Assembly: GCF_002262885.1 (NCBI RefSeq)
Contig: NZ_NKYF01000036.1
Location: 1 to 64,000 of the forward strand
Direction of reading: 5' to 3'
Length of the DNA: 64,000 nucleotides
DNA from: Pseudonocardia sp. MH-G8
GTDB taxonomy: Bacteria > Actinomycetota > Actinomycetes > Mycobacteriales > Pseudonocardiaceae
Below, one piece after another: positions 1 to 7,572 of this stretch. Positions within the stretch are counted from its first letter, which is position 1. The number at the start of each line of letters is the position of its first letter. The position numbers and the translations under genes are program-made. A model generated the notes under the pieces. That model saw nothing but the letters and a program-made list of their open reading frames with translations. It did no database searches and was not told the origin of the DNA.

Positions 1-2
1 GT

Positions 3-362
3 GCGCCGACTCATCCGCACGTCGTTGCCGTGACGGTGCGCGGCGCGCAGGGGCACGCTCGACCGGCCGAGCTGACGCTGCCCGACGGTTACGACGACTA
101 CCCCCGTTTGGCCGGGACGCCGATCCAGGCTCTGGCGCACGCGTATTCGGCGATTCGGGACGACCTCGTCCTCGGCACCGCTGTCGCTCCGGACTTCGTT
201 CACGCCGTCACGCGCCATCGGCTCTTGGATGCGATCGAGCGGTCCGCTGTCACGGGGAGACGAGTGACCGTCGATCCCGCGAGCGTCCGCGCGGCGGTGC
301 AGCCGTCTGTCGGTGACCGACGCCACCGCCGTTCTCGGCCGGTGGGCGGGAGCACGTGCTAG
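3..362 (+). CDS. Gfo/Idh/MocA-type oxidoreductase, C-terminal part (5' end outside window)
   Basis: The frame is open from the first bases of the window, so this is the 3' end of a gene that starts upstream; about 119 codons are visible. The stretch ending AVTRHRLLDAIERS and then TGRRVTVD resembles the C-terminal end of Gfo/Idh/MocA dehydrogenases, where a conserved helix near the end of the protein is followed by a short strand. The Rossmann domain and catalytic residues are off the window, so the substrate cannot be judged. After about residue 85 the sequence becomes Arg-rich and does not look conserved. The assignment rests only on this C-terminal pattern. The SDR gene begins 60 bp downstream. 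Confidence 0.5.
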   Translation, partial: APTHPHVVAVTVRGAQGHARPAELTLPDGYDDYPRLAGTPIQALAHAYSAIRDDLVLGTAVAPDFVHAVTRHRLLDAIERSAVTGRRVTVDPASVRAAVQPSVGDRRHRRSRPVGGSTC

Positions 363-370
363 AAATGATC

Positions 371-386
371 CGTACCGATCGATACG
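371..386. promoter_or_regulatory. Imperfect 16-bp palindrome, putative TetR-type operator upstream of the SDR gene
   Basis: CGTACCGATCGATACG matches its own reverse complement at 14 of 16 positions and lies 37-52 nt before the SDR start. Its core GTACCGATCGAT recurs with one change as GTACTGATCGAT at 3447-3458, inside the promoter region of the TetR gene at 2764-3357. That suggests a shared regulator. Confidence 0.5.
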
Positions 387-422
387 TAAGTCGGTCGGCC
401 GGAGATCCGAGGGGTTCTTGGT

Positions 423-1169
423 ATGGGCATGCTCGAGGGCAGGACGGCCGTGGTGACCGGTGCGAGCAGCGGGATCGGGCTGGCCGCCGCGCAGCGGTTG
501 GCGGCCGAGGGGGCGCACGTGTTCCTGACCGGTCGGCGGAAGGCCGAGCTCGACACGGCTGTGGACGACATCGGGTCGGCGGCCACCGCCGTCGTGGGCG
601 ACATCGCGGAAGCCGCCGATCTGGATCGGCTGTACGACGCGGTCCGCGCGCGCGGGCGCGGGCTCGACGTCCTGTTCGCCAACGCGGGTGGGGCGTGGCT
701 CGCGCCGCTGGAGAAGGCGACCGACGAGGACTACGAGCAGAACTTCGGTACCAACGTGCGGGGAACGTGGCTCTCGATCCAGAAGGCCGTGCCGCTGTTC
801 AACGAAGGCGCGTCGGTCATCGTCAACTCCTCCATCCGGGCCGCTGACGGCTGGGAGAACTTCGGCCTGTACTCGGCCTCGAAGGCCGCGGTCCGGTCAC
901 TCGCTCGAACCTGGGCGAACGAGTTGAAGGGTCGCGGCATCCGGGTGAACTCGATCTCGCCCGGCGCCATCGACACCCCGGCGCCCGACCGGGTCGTCGG
1001 CAAGGAGCAGGCGGACGCCTTCCGGGTGCAGCTCGCCGAGGGGGTTCCGATCGGACGGCTCGGGCGCCCGGAAGAGGTGGCCGCCGGGGTGGCCTTCCTC
1101 GCTTCTGCCGACAGCAGCTTCGTCTACGGCGCGAACCTGGACGTCGACGGCGGTGAGCACCAGTTCTGA
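423..1169 (+). CDS. Classical short-chain dehydrogenase/reductase (SDR)
   Basis: A 248-residue NAD(P)-dependent oxidoreductase of the classical SDR family, expected in the cytoplasm. The cofactor motif TGASSGIG is at residues 13-20, NAG follows near residue 89, the catalytic Ser sits in VNSS, and Tyr/Lys are in YSASK near residue 152. ISPGAIDTP follows the active site as usual. Length and motif order are complete. The ATG has GAGGGG 8 nt upstream. A palindrome at 371-386 suggests repression by the TetR protein encoded at 2764-3357. The 3' end overlaps the convergent XRE-cupin gene by 46 bp. The substrate is unknown; the nearby hydrolases and VOC protein suggest a catabolic role. Confidence 0.9.
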   Translation: MGMLEGRTAVVTGASSGIGLAAAQRLAAEGAHVFLTGRRKAELDTAVDDIGSAATAVVGDIAEAADLDRLYDAVRARGRGLDVLFANAGGAWLAPLEKATDEDYEQNFGTNVRGTWLSIQKAVPLFNEGASVIVNSSIRAADGWENFGLYSASKAAVRSLARTWANELKGRGIRVNSISPGAIDTPAPDRVVGKEQADAFRVQLAEGVPIGRLGRPEEVAAGVAFLASADSSFVYGANLDVDGGEHQF

Positions 1170-1774
1170 CCCGCAGCTGACCTGCGATGCCGGCGGGGTG
1201 GTGGGTCGGCGGTCAGGTCGTCCCGGTGTCCTCGGCGGGCTTCGCGGTCGAACAGGCCCAGGATCTCGCAGGGCCCACCCTCGGCGCCGATGGCGTGCGG
1301 CAGCATGGTGGGGAACTCGGCGGCCTGGTTGGTCTCCACACGGATGCGGTCGGAGCCCAGGAGCAGGACCGCGGCGCCGGAGAGGACGACGAACCATTCG
1401 CGGCCCGGGTGGGCGCGCAGTCGGGCGGGGCTCTCCGGGGGTGGTTCGGTGATGCGTCGGCGCACGACGGTCATGCCGGGTTCGGCCTTGATCGACCAGC
1501 GCCGCACCTCGTGGGAGCCGTAGGTCGTCGGGTTGGACACGACGCTGTCGGTGCCGGTCTCCACCAGCTGGTCCAGTGAGGTGTCCAGCGCCCTGGCCAG
1601 GATGACGAGCTGGTCCAGGGCCAGTCTGCGCTGGCCGTTCTCGATCCGGCTCAGGGAGGACTGGCTGATCTTCGCCCGCGTCGCCAGCTCCTCCAACGAC
1701 CAGCCCTGGGCGACCCGCAGGGCGCGGAGGCGGTTGCGCACGAGGCCGTCCACATCGTCACCTTGTTGCGACAT
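1124..1774 (-). CDS. XRE-family regulator with C-terminal cupin domain
   Basis: A predicted 216-residue transcription factor. Residues about 10-70 form a lambda-repressor-like HTH (LRALRVAQGWSLEELATRAK, then ISQSSLSRIENGQR). The C-terminal half is a small beta-barrel cupin sensor (HPGREWFVVLSGAAVLLLG). Such HTH-cupin proteins usually sense small organic ligands. I take the ATG at 1774 rather than the upstream one because a -10-like TAGAGT (1787-1782) ends 7 nt before it, fitting a leaderless transcript. The last ~40 residues are Arg/Pro-rich and overlap the convergent SDR gene. The likely target is the divergent VOC gene at 2140 or its own promoter. Confidence 0.85.
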   Translation of the reverse strand: MSQQGDDVDGLVRNRLRALRVAQGWSLEELATRAKISQSSLSRIENGQRRLALDQLVILARALDTSLDQLVETGTDSVVSNPTTYGSHEVRRWSIKAEPGMTVVRRRITEPPPESPARLRAHPGREWFVVLSGAAVLLLGSDRIRVETNQAAEFPTMLPHAIGAEGGPCEILGLFDREARRGHRDDLTADPPPRRHRRSAAGQNWCSPPSTSRFAP

Positions 1775-2139
1775 GAGCAAGACTCTATGCCTTCGACGCA
1801 ATTGCCACGGCATGTGGTATCGGCGTCCTTGCGGTCATCGCCTGCGGGATCCAGCACGACCAGGTGGGCTGGGCTCGACGCGCCGGCGATCAGGGGCGGT
1901 TACGTCGACAAGGGCCCTCGCTCGGCGGTCGGACCGCCGGGCTGGTGGCGCAGCAGCCGGCTATGGACCACGGCTGGGCGCCGCGTGGACCCGCAGCTTG
2001 CGCCGGCGCCCGGGTGCCGGGGCGGCGGCGCGGTCAGGGTCAGCGGTGTGCTCCACGTACCTCAATGTGCCTTTTGTGACGTTCTCAATACACCCCTATG
2101 GTGTGGCTACGTACTAATCGTAACCAATCGAGGAGTGGC
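1775..2139. other. Intergenic region between divergent XRE-cupin and VOC genes
   Basis: 365 bp without a convincing gene. The left end carries the leaderless promoter of the XRE gene (TAGAGT at 1787-1782). The right end is AT-richer than its surroundings (about 2068-2120) and contains TTGTGA, TATGGT and TACTAATCGT elements that may form the VOC promoter. The GC-rich middle shows nothing I can identify. Confidence 0.5.
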
Positions 2140-2664
2140 ATGTCAGTCGAGCGTCTCAACCACGCCGTGCTCTACGTCCGCGATGTCGAACGGAGCATCG
2201 CCTTCTACACCGACCTGCTGAACTTCCGCATCGACCACCGCCTCCACGCGGACGGCGGCAAGGTGCCCGAGTCTGCGTTCCTGCGGGCCGAGGGGTCGAC
2301 CAACGACCACGACCTGGCCTTCATGCAGATCGAGGGCCCGGCTTCCCCGCAGGGGTCGGGCCGGCGTCCCGGGCTCGCGCACCTTGCGTGGGAGGTGGAC
2401 ACCCTGGCCGAGCTCCAGCGGATCCGCGGCAAGATGCTGCAGGCGGGTGAGCTGACCCACGAGATCGACCACGGCACCACCAAGTCGCTCTACGCCAGCG
2501 ACCCGGACGGCCTGCAGTTCGAAGTGTGCTGGCTGGTGCCGGCCGACAGGGTCGACGAGGTGGGTCGGGAGGCCTTCGCGCCGCTCGACCTGGACGCGGT
2601 CATCGCACAGTTCGGCGCCGATCTCCCAGGTGGGACCGGCATCTCCGCTCCGGCTCACCACTGA
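2140..2664 (+). CDS. VOC-family (glyoxalase/extradiol dioxygenase-like) protein
   Basis: A predicted 174-residue vicinal-oxygen-chelate protein. The three metal-ligand positions are recognisable: His in LNHAVLYVRD near the N-terminus, His in RPGLAHLAWEVD mid-protein, and Glu in LQFEVCW near the C-terminus. The RDVERSIAFYTDLL helix is typical of the fold. Single-domain VOC proteins include lyases, isomerases and ring-cleavage dioxygenases, and the exact reaction cannot be read from the sequence. I chose the ATG at 2140 because GAGGAG lies 5 nt before it; the longer frame from 2098 has no ribosome-binding site. It is divergent from the XRE-cupin regulator, a likely controller. Confidence 0.85.
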   Translation: MSVERLNHAVLYVRDVERSIAFYTDLLNFRIDHRLHADGGKVPESAFLRAEGSTNDHDLAFMQIEGPASPQGSGRRPGLAHLAWEVDTLAELQRIRGKMLQAGELTHEIDHGTTKSLYASDPDGLQFEVCWLVPADRVDEVGREAFAPLDLDAVIAQFGADLPGGTGISAPAHH

Positions 2665-2682
2665 ACCGGCGACGCCGTCCTT

Positions 2683-2714
2683 CCCCGGCGGGTCGTCACG
2701 TCGGCCCGCCGGGG
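2683..2714. terminator. GC-rich hairpin between convergent genes
   Basis: CCCCGGCGGG and CCCGCCGGGG form a perfect 10-bp stem with a 12-nt loop, 19 bp after the VOC stop codon and before the stop of the convergent TetR gene. It has no T-tract, as is usual for actinobacterial terminators. It could serve both strands. Confidence 0.6.
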
Positions 2715-2763
2715 TGCCTCTCCAGGGGCTCCTCGGGTGCATCCGGTCGGCCGACGTCGCAGG

Positions 2764-3357
2764 TCAGCCCACCCGGTCGAGGGACGTGGCCACGGTGTCG
2801 GCCGCCAGCCTGACGATGGCGCGCAGTTCTGCCTCGGGCGCGCCGACGCGACTCATCACCGCCAGGCTCTGGTTGGTCGCGACGACGAACGAGGTGAGAT
2901 CGTCGAGCTCCTCGTCCGACGCACCGGGCGGTGCGCCGAGCGCTGTGCGGATCCGGCCGCGCTGGCGATCGACCAGCTCGCGGACGCGGGTGGCACTTGC
3001 GGCGCTGAGCGTGTCGGACTCGATCGCCGACTGCGCGATGAGGCAACCGTTCGGCACCGTCGGGTCGCTGATCCGCTCGACCGTGACGTCGAGGAAGGCC
3101 GTGACCGCAGCGGCCGGGTTGCCGGTGTGCGTGTCGAGCGCGGTGTCGTAGCGGTCGCCGTACCTGGCGCCGTAGCGGTCCAGGGCGTCGCGGAACAACT
3201 CGTCCTTGCCCCGGAACGTGGCGTACAACGATCCGCGGCCGAGCCCGGTGGCGGTGCACAGGGCGTCGAGCGAGCTCTCCGCGAATCCCCGCTGCCAGAA
3301 CAGCGTCATCGCGCGGTCGAGCGCGTCGTCCACGTCGAACTGCTTGCGTCCTGCCAC
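2764..3357 (-). CDS. TetR/AcrR-family transcriptional repressor
   Basis: A 197-residue repressor. The N-terminal HTH reads FDVDDALDRAMTLFWQRGF, then ATGLGRGSLYATFRGKDELF; the C-terminal ligand domain contains a Cys (PNGCLIAQSAI) as in many AcrR/YcdC-like members. I take the GTG at 3357 because AGGAG precedes it by 6-7 nt; the open frame extends much further upstream but lies antisense to the hydrolase gene. It is divergent from the epoxide-hydrolase-like gene at 3481, and the 123 bp between them contain a large inverted repeat. It probably represses itself, the hydrolase-MFS operon and, through the matching site at 371-386, the SDR. The ligand is unknown. Confidence 0.9.
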   Translation of the reverse strand: MAGRKQFDVDDALDRAMTLFWQRGFAESSLDALCTATGLGRGSLYATFRGKDELFRDALDRYGARYGDRYDTALDTHTGNPAAAVTAFLDVTVERISDPTVPNGCLIAQSAIESDTLSAASATRVRELVDRQRGRIRTALGAPPGASDEELDDLTSFVVATNQSLAVMSRVGAPEAELRAIVRLAADTVATSLDRVG

Positions 3358-3414
3358 CCGGTGCTCCTGTTCGCCCGTCTCGCGATCGTGGATCGGACGG
3401 TACAGGTTGGTCGG

Positions 3415-3474
3415 CCATCTTGGAATGATCGGTATCACATCATCTTGTACTGATCGATCCAAGATGGTTAGCGT
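3415..3474. promoter_or_regulatory. Large inverted repeat (putative TetR operator) plus leaderless -10 for the hydrolase operon
   Basis: CCATCTTGGA (3415-3424) and TCCAAGATGG (3458-3467) are perfect 10-bp arms 33 bp apart. Inside them, TGATCGGTAT (3426-3435) and GTACTGATCGAT (3447-3458) are oppositely oriented copies of a TACYGATC element. TAGCGT at 3469-3474 lies exactly 6 nt before the GTG at 3481, so transcription probably starts at the start codon. A bound repressor would cover the -35 region. Confidence 0.7.
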
Positions 3475-3480
3475 CGGCTC

Positions 3481-4413
3481 GTGAACACCACGACGAATGT
3501 TGCGATCGAACGCCTTGGCCCTCCCCGGGAACCGGGCCTCCCGTCCGGCTTCGCGGACGTCTTCGAGAGCCTGCTGGTCAGCACTCCTCGCCTGCGCCAC
3601 CATGCGGTCGTCGGCGGCCGTGGACCGGCGCTGCTGTTGATCAACGGGTGGCCCCAGACGTGGTACGCGTGGCGGCACGTCCTGCCCGTGCTGGCGGAGC
3701 ACGCCACGGTCGTCGCCGTCGAACCGCGGGGGTCGGGACGCTCGGACAAGCCCGGCGACGGCTACGACACGGGATCCCTCGCCGCGGACCTGGCCGCGGT
3801 GATGGAGGAGCTCGGGCACGAGGAGTACGCGGTGCTCGGACACGACGTCGGGATGTGGATCGGATTCGCACTGGCCGCCGACCACCCCGAGCGGGTCACC
3901 CGGCTGGCCGTCACCGAGGCGGCCATCCCCGGCGTCTCGGCCGACCCTGCGTTCTTCGGGTCCGACGCAGCGAACGATCGGCTGTTCCATTTCGGCTTCA
4001 ACCGGCTCGGCAGGCTCAACGAGGAGCTGGTCCGGGGCCGGGAGGCGCTGTACTTCGGTTACCAGTTCGCGACGAAGACAGCTCCTGGGCGGCAGTTGGA
4101 TCCGCACGCGGTGGAGGTCTACGTCGCCGCGCTGACCGAGGATCCGGAGGCATTGCGGGCGTCCTTCGAGCCGTACCGGGCGACCGAGGAGACGGTCCGG
4201 CAGAACGCGCGGCGGCGCGGCACCCGGCTGTCGCTGCCGGTGCTGGCGGTGGGCGGGAGCGCCTCGGTCGGTGCGGCGGTCGGTGCGACCATGTCGGCCG
4301 TCGCCGATGACGTCACCGCGCGGGTGCTCGAGGGCTGCGGGCACTTCCCGGCGGAGGAGCAGCCGGAGGAGTTCCTCGCCGAGTTGCTCCCGTTCCTGCG
4401 GGGCCGGCGGTGA
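3481..4413 (+). CDS. Epoxide-hydrolase-like alpha/beta hydrolase
   Basis: A 310-residue alpha/beta hydrolase of the epoxide hydrolase/haloalkane dehalogenase branch. The oxyanion-hole motif is NGWPQ (residues 55-59) and the nucleophile elbow is GHDVG with Asp122 as predicted nucleophile. The cap contains the family pattern ELVRGREALYFGYQF, and the catalytic His is in GCGHFPAEEQPEE. An Asp nucleophile fits hydrolysis of an epoxide or C-halogen bond; the substrate is not predictable. Translation probably starts at the leaderless GTG 3481, 6 nt after TAGCGT. The stop overlaps the start of the MFS gene by 4 bp, so the two are co-transcribed. Confidence 0.85.
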   Translation: MNTTTNVAIERLGPPREPGLPSGFADVFESLLVSTPRLRHHAVVGGRGPALLLINGWPQTWYAWRHVLPVLAEHATVVAVEPRGSGRSDKPGDGYDTGSLAADLAAVMEELGHEEYAVLGHDVGMWIGFALAADHPERVTRLAVTEAAIPGVSADPAFFGSDAANDRLFHFGFNRLGRLNEELVRGREALYFGYQFATKTAPGRQLDPHAVEVYVAALTEDPEALRASFEPYRATEETVRQNARRRGTRLSLPVLAVGGSASVGAAVGATMSAVADDVTARVLEGCGHFPAEEQPEEFLAELLPFLRGRR

Positions 4414-5672
4414 GTGCGATCCGGCTGCCAGGGCGAGCGGCGTTCGCGACGGTCGCGCTGGTGTACGCGGTGGTGATGCTGGGCGGCACCATCCCGATCC
4501 CGATGTGGGGGATCTGGGCGGAGGCGCTGCGCTTCGGCCCGTTCGTGATCACGCTGGCCTTCGGCCTGTATGCCGCGGGCACGATGGTGAGCCTGACGCT
4601 CCTGTCGTCGTGGTCGGACCACGCAGGCAGGCGGGTTGTCCTGTTCGCCGGGCTGGGCCTGTCGGCGGTGAGTGCGGGGCTGTTGCTGGCCGCGCCGAAC
4701 GTGCTGGTGGTGCTGGCTGCGCGAGTCCTCGGTGGCCTGGGGGCAGGGCTGACGGCCACGACGGCGTCGGCGGCGCTGGCCGAGTTGGGGCCGGCCAGGC
4801 GTGCGGCCACGGTCGCCACCGTCAGCAACGTCGGAGGCCTCGGGACGGGCGTGGCGGTCGCCGCGGTTGCGTTGCAGATCGGCGGCGAGAGCATCGACAC
4901 CGTCGCCGTGCTCTACGCCTGGTACCTCGGTGCCGTCGTGCTCTGCGCGCTGGCCGTGACGGGCGTGCCGGAAACCGTCGCCGGGAGACGCAGCGGTGGG
5001 CTGGCATTCCGGCGCCCGCTGCTGCCCGCCGCGCGCGACCGGCGGCTGGGTTTCGCGTGGGCCGCGATGGGTGTGTTCGTGGCCTTCACGGTGACGGGCC
5101 TGTTCTCCTCGCTCGTCCCGTCGTTCCTGCGGGACGAGTTGGGGGTGCGGGAGCCGATCGTGCCCGGCTTGATCGTGGCGTTGCTCTTCGGCGCGGCGCT
5201 GGTCGGGCAGACGTTGGCGCCGCCGGCGCTCGTGGACCGGGTGTGGCCGGGGGCGGCCGCGATGGCGGCCGGCACCGCGGTGTACGAGCTGGGGCTGCTG
5301 GCCGGCGCGCTGGGGCTGTTCGTGGCGGGCACGGTGATCGCCGGTGTCGGGTTCGGGCTCGCCTTCCGTCGCGGGTTGGACGTCGCGCAGCGCGTGGCGG
5401 ACCCGCGCCGGCGCGCGGATCAGCTCGCGACGTACTTCCTGAGCGCCTACGCCGGCAACGTGCTGCCCACCCTGGGTCTCGGCGCCCTCAGCCAGGTGCT
5501 CGACGCCCGGTCGGCCTCGCTGGCCATCGCTGCCGTGATCGTGCTGGGGGCACTGCTCGCCGGAGCGGGAGCGGTCGGGCCCACCCGGGGCGAACGTTGC
5601 CGGCTTCGCCGGATATCCGGGGGTCCACGTCGGGTGCCGGCGGAGCGCCGGGCCTCATCGGTGCCCGGCTGA
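4410..5672 (+). CDS. MFS transporter
   Basis: A 420-residue major facilitator with about 12 hydrophobic segments and a cytoplasmic loop after TM2 reading SSWSDHAGRRVVLF, a variant of the MFS A-motif. It resembles the drug/small-molecule H+ antiporter branch rather than a sugar symporter, but direction and substrate cannot be read. The GTG start overlaps the hydrolase stop (GTGA), which implies translational coupling. Export or import of the hydrolase substrate or product is the simplest role. The last ~30 residues are Arg-rich and overlap the convergent IclR gene by 18 bp. Confidence 0.85.
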   Translation: MSAIRLPGRAAFATVALVYAVVMLGGTIPIPMWGIWAEALRFGPFVITLAFGLYAAGTMVSLTLLSSWSDHAGRRVVLFAGLGLSAVSAGLLLAAPNVLVVLAARVLGGLGAGLTATTASAALAELGPARRAATVATVSNVGGLGTGVAVAAVALQIGGESIDTVAVLYAWYLGAVVLCALAVTGVPETVAGRRSGGLAFRRPLLPAARDRRLGFAWAAMGVFVAFTVTGLFSSLVPSFLRDELGVREPIVPGLIVALLFGAALVGQTLAPPALVDRVWPGAAAMAAGTAVYELGLLAGALGLFVAGTVIAGVGFGLAFRRGLDVAQRVADPRRRADQLATYFLSAYAGNVLPTLGLGALSQVLDARSASLAIAAVIVLGALLAGAGAVGPTRGERCRLRRISGGPRRVPAERRASSVPG

Positions 5673-6443
5673 TCGGGAGATCGCGAGGCTCGCTGTGCGG
5701 AGGGCGACCCTGGCCGCTACCTGGGATCGGCCATCGTCGGGCGCCAGCAGCGACAGCGCGCCCAACGCCCCGCCGTCGCGGTCCAGGATGGGGGCGGCGA
5801 CCGATGTCATCCTGGCGGGCTCCGCGTGGACCGGGTCGGTCCCCGGGTGGAGCGGGTTCGGCCCGGTCGTGGTGTGGACGCCTTCCCGCAGGACGGCGGC
5901 GATCAGGCGACGGACCCGGCCTGCGTCGGTCGCGCTCGCCAGGGCTTCGTCGCGTATCTCCTGCGGTGCATGGGCCAGGAGGGCGATGCCGACGCCGGTC
6001 TCGGTGAGCGGCAGGCGTCCGCCGACCCGGTACTTGACCGCGACGGCGCCCCGCGCGGAGAGGCGCTCGACGAGTACGGCCTCGTGACCGTCGCGGACGG
6101 CCAGCAGGATGTGCTGCCGGGTGACCCGGTGCAGGTCCTGCATGTACGGCAGTGCCGCCGCGCGCAGCCCGTGGCCGCGGGGGGCGAGCGAGGCGATCTC
6201 GAGCAGCTGCAGGCCGACGACGAACTCGCCGTTCCCGCGGCGTTCGAGCGCACCGACGTCGGTCAGCTGAGCCGCGATCCGCGACGCTGTGCTCCTGGGC
6301 AGCCCCGCCCGGGAGGCGAGCACGTGGAGGGGAAGGCTCCCGCCGGACTCGGCGAAGGCTCCCAGGATCCGGAATGCACGCTCCAGGATCGGCTCGCCGC
6401 GCGCCGGTCGCCCCGAACGGCTCGGGGGCGCCGTTCCACTCAT
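5655..6443 (-). CDS. IclR-family transcriptional regulator
   Basis: A 262-residue regulator. The winged HTH spans about residues 18-75 (ILERAFRILGAFAESGGSLP, then AGLPRSTASRIAAQL). The effector domain follows with the usual RHILLAVRDGHEAVLVERL-type sequence and ends with GGALGALSLLAP. IclR proteins bind small aromatic or organic acid effectors. It is divergent from the hydrolase at 6553 with 109 bp between, so that hydrolase is the probable target. No strong ribosome-binding site is visible at the ATG. The 3' end overlaps the convergent MFS gene. Confidence 0.9.
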   Translation of the reverse strand: MSGTAPPSRSGRPARGEPILERAFRILGAFAESGGSLPLHVLASRAGLPRSTASRIAAQLTDVGALERRGNGEFVVGLQLLEIASLAPRGHGLRAAALPYMQDLHRVTRQHILLAVRDGHEAVLVERLSARGAVAVKYRVGGRLPLTETGVGIALLAHAPQEIRDEALASATDAGRVRRLIAAVLREGVHTTTGPNPLHPGTDPVHAEPARMTSVAAPILDRDGGALGALSLLAPDDGRSQVAARVALRTASLAISRSAGHR

Positions 6444-6552
6444 CGGGATCGCCGCTGCGGTCGGGTCCTCACGCCGGAGACCCTAGTGTGGTGATCGACA
6501 GCGACTACGACTTCGCATCCGCGGCTGCGCGACCCGTCCGGGGGCAGAAGTG

Positions 6553-7476
6553 ATGAGTACCGACCCCGCCGGGCGCGACGTGTTCGTCGCGCACGCCTTC
6601 CCCGAGCAGCAGGCCGACATCGGCGAGATCACCATGAACTACGCGGAGGTGGGTGACCCCGCGCGGCCCGCGGTCCTCCTGATCCCCGAGCAGACCGGAT
6701 CGTGGTGGAGCTACGAGGAGTCGATGGCGCTGCTGGCCGAGGACTTCCACGTCTACGCGGTCGATCTGCGGGGGCAGGGCCGCAGCACGTGGACCCCGAA
6801 GCGCTACAGCTTGGACAACTTCGGCAACGACCTGGTGCGTTTCCTGTCGCTGGTGGTGCGTCGGCCGGTCGTCGTCGCGGGGAACTCCTCCGGTGGTGTT
6901 CTGGCCGCGTGGCTGTCGGCTTACGCGATGCCCGGGCAGATCCGGGGTGTCTTGTGTGAGGATCCGCCGCTGTTCGCCTCCGAACTCGTCCCGGAGTGCG
7001 GTCCGTCGATCCGTCAGGCGGTGGGGCCCCTCTTCGCGCTCTTCCGCGACCACTTGGGTGACCAGTGGAGCGTCGGTGACTGGGCCGGTTACCGCAAGGC
7101 GGCCGGGGCGGCCGTGGCCGGCGTGGCGTTCCCCACCGACGGCGAGGTTCCGCAGAATCTGAAGGAGTACGACCCCGAGTGGGCGCGAGCCTTCGTCGAG
7201 GGGACCGTCGCTGCGAACTGTCCACACGGTCGCCTGCTGCGCCAGGTCAAGACGCCGGTGCTGCTCACCCACCACCGCAGGAGCGTCGATCCGGAGACGG
7301 GCAACCTGATGGGTGCCATCTCCGACCAGCAGGCCGCCCGGGCGAGGCAGCTGATGGAGGGCGCCGGGGTGCGGGTCGACTACGAGTCGATCCCCGATGC
7401 TGCGCACGTCATGCACCAGGCCGACCCGACCAAGTACACGGAGATCCTCAGGCGGTGGACGACGACCCTCCTGTGA
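6553..7476 (+). CDS. Alpha/beta hydrolase (esterase/lactonase-like)
   Basis: A 307-residue alpha/beta hydrolase. The strand-turn motif AVDLRGQGRS is followed by the nucleophile elbow GNSSGG (Ser112 expected nucleophile) and a C-terminal catalytic His in IPDAAHVMHQADP. A Ser nucleophile separates it from the Asp-type hydrolase at 3481 and points to ester, lactone or C-C bond hydrolysis. A GTG lies just before the ATG at 6553; I use the ATG after the GGGGGCAG stretch. TAGTGT near 6485 could be its -10 box. It is divergent from, and probably controlled by, the IclR gene. Confidence 0.85.
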   Translation: MSTDPAGRDVFVAHAFPEQQADIGEITMNYAEVGDPARPAVLLIPEQTGSWWSYEESMALLAEDFHVYAVDLRGQGRSTWTPKRYSLDNFGNDLVRFLSLVVRRPVVVAGNSSGGVLAAWLSAYAMPGQIRGVLCEDPPLFASELVPECGPSIRQAVGPLFALFRDHLGDQWSVGDWAGYRKAAGAAVAGVAFPTDGEVPQNLKEYDPEWARAFVEGTVAANCPHGRLLRQVKTPVLLTHHRRSVDPETGNLMGAISDQQAARARQLMEGAGVRVDYESIPDAAHVMHQADPTKYTEILRRWTTTLL

Positions 7477-7497
7477 GGAGTGACGGCTCCGCCGACG

Positions 7498-7534
7498 CAT
7501 CAGGCCGCTACCCCGCGGGGGCGGCGGCCTGATG
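7498..7534. terminator. Strong bidirectional hairpin terminator
   Basis: CATCAGGCCGC (7498-7508) and GCGGCCTGATG (7524-7534) form a perfect 11-bp stem, and the loop itself contains CCCCGCGGGG. It lies 22 bp after the hydrolase stop and 39 bp from the end of the convergent monooxygenase gene. Confidence 0.75.
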
Positions 7535-7572
7535 TGGCGCGGATGCCGTTCGACGGCAGACCGGTCGGTTGG

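Noticed and set aside
2764..4344. 526-codon minus-strand frame spanning the TetR gene and the hydrolase gene
   Set aside because: Only the C-terminal 197 codons look like protein; the rest is antisense to the hydrolase. AGGAG and GTG at 3357 mark the true start.
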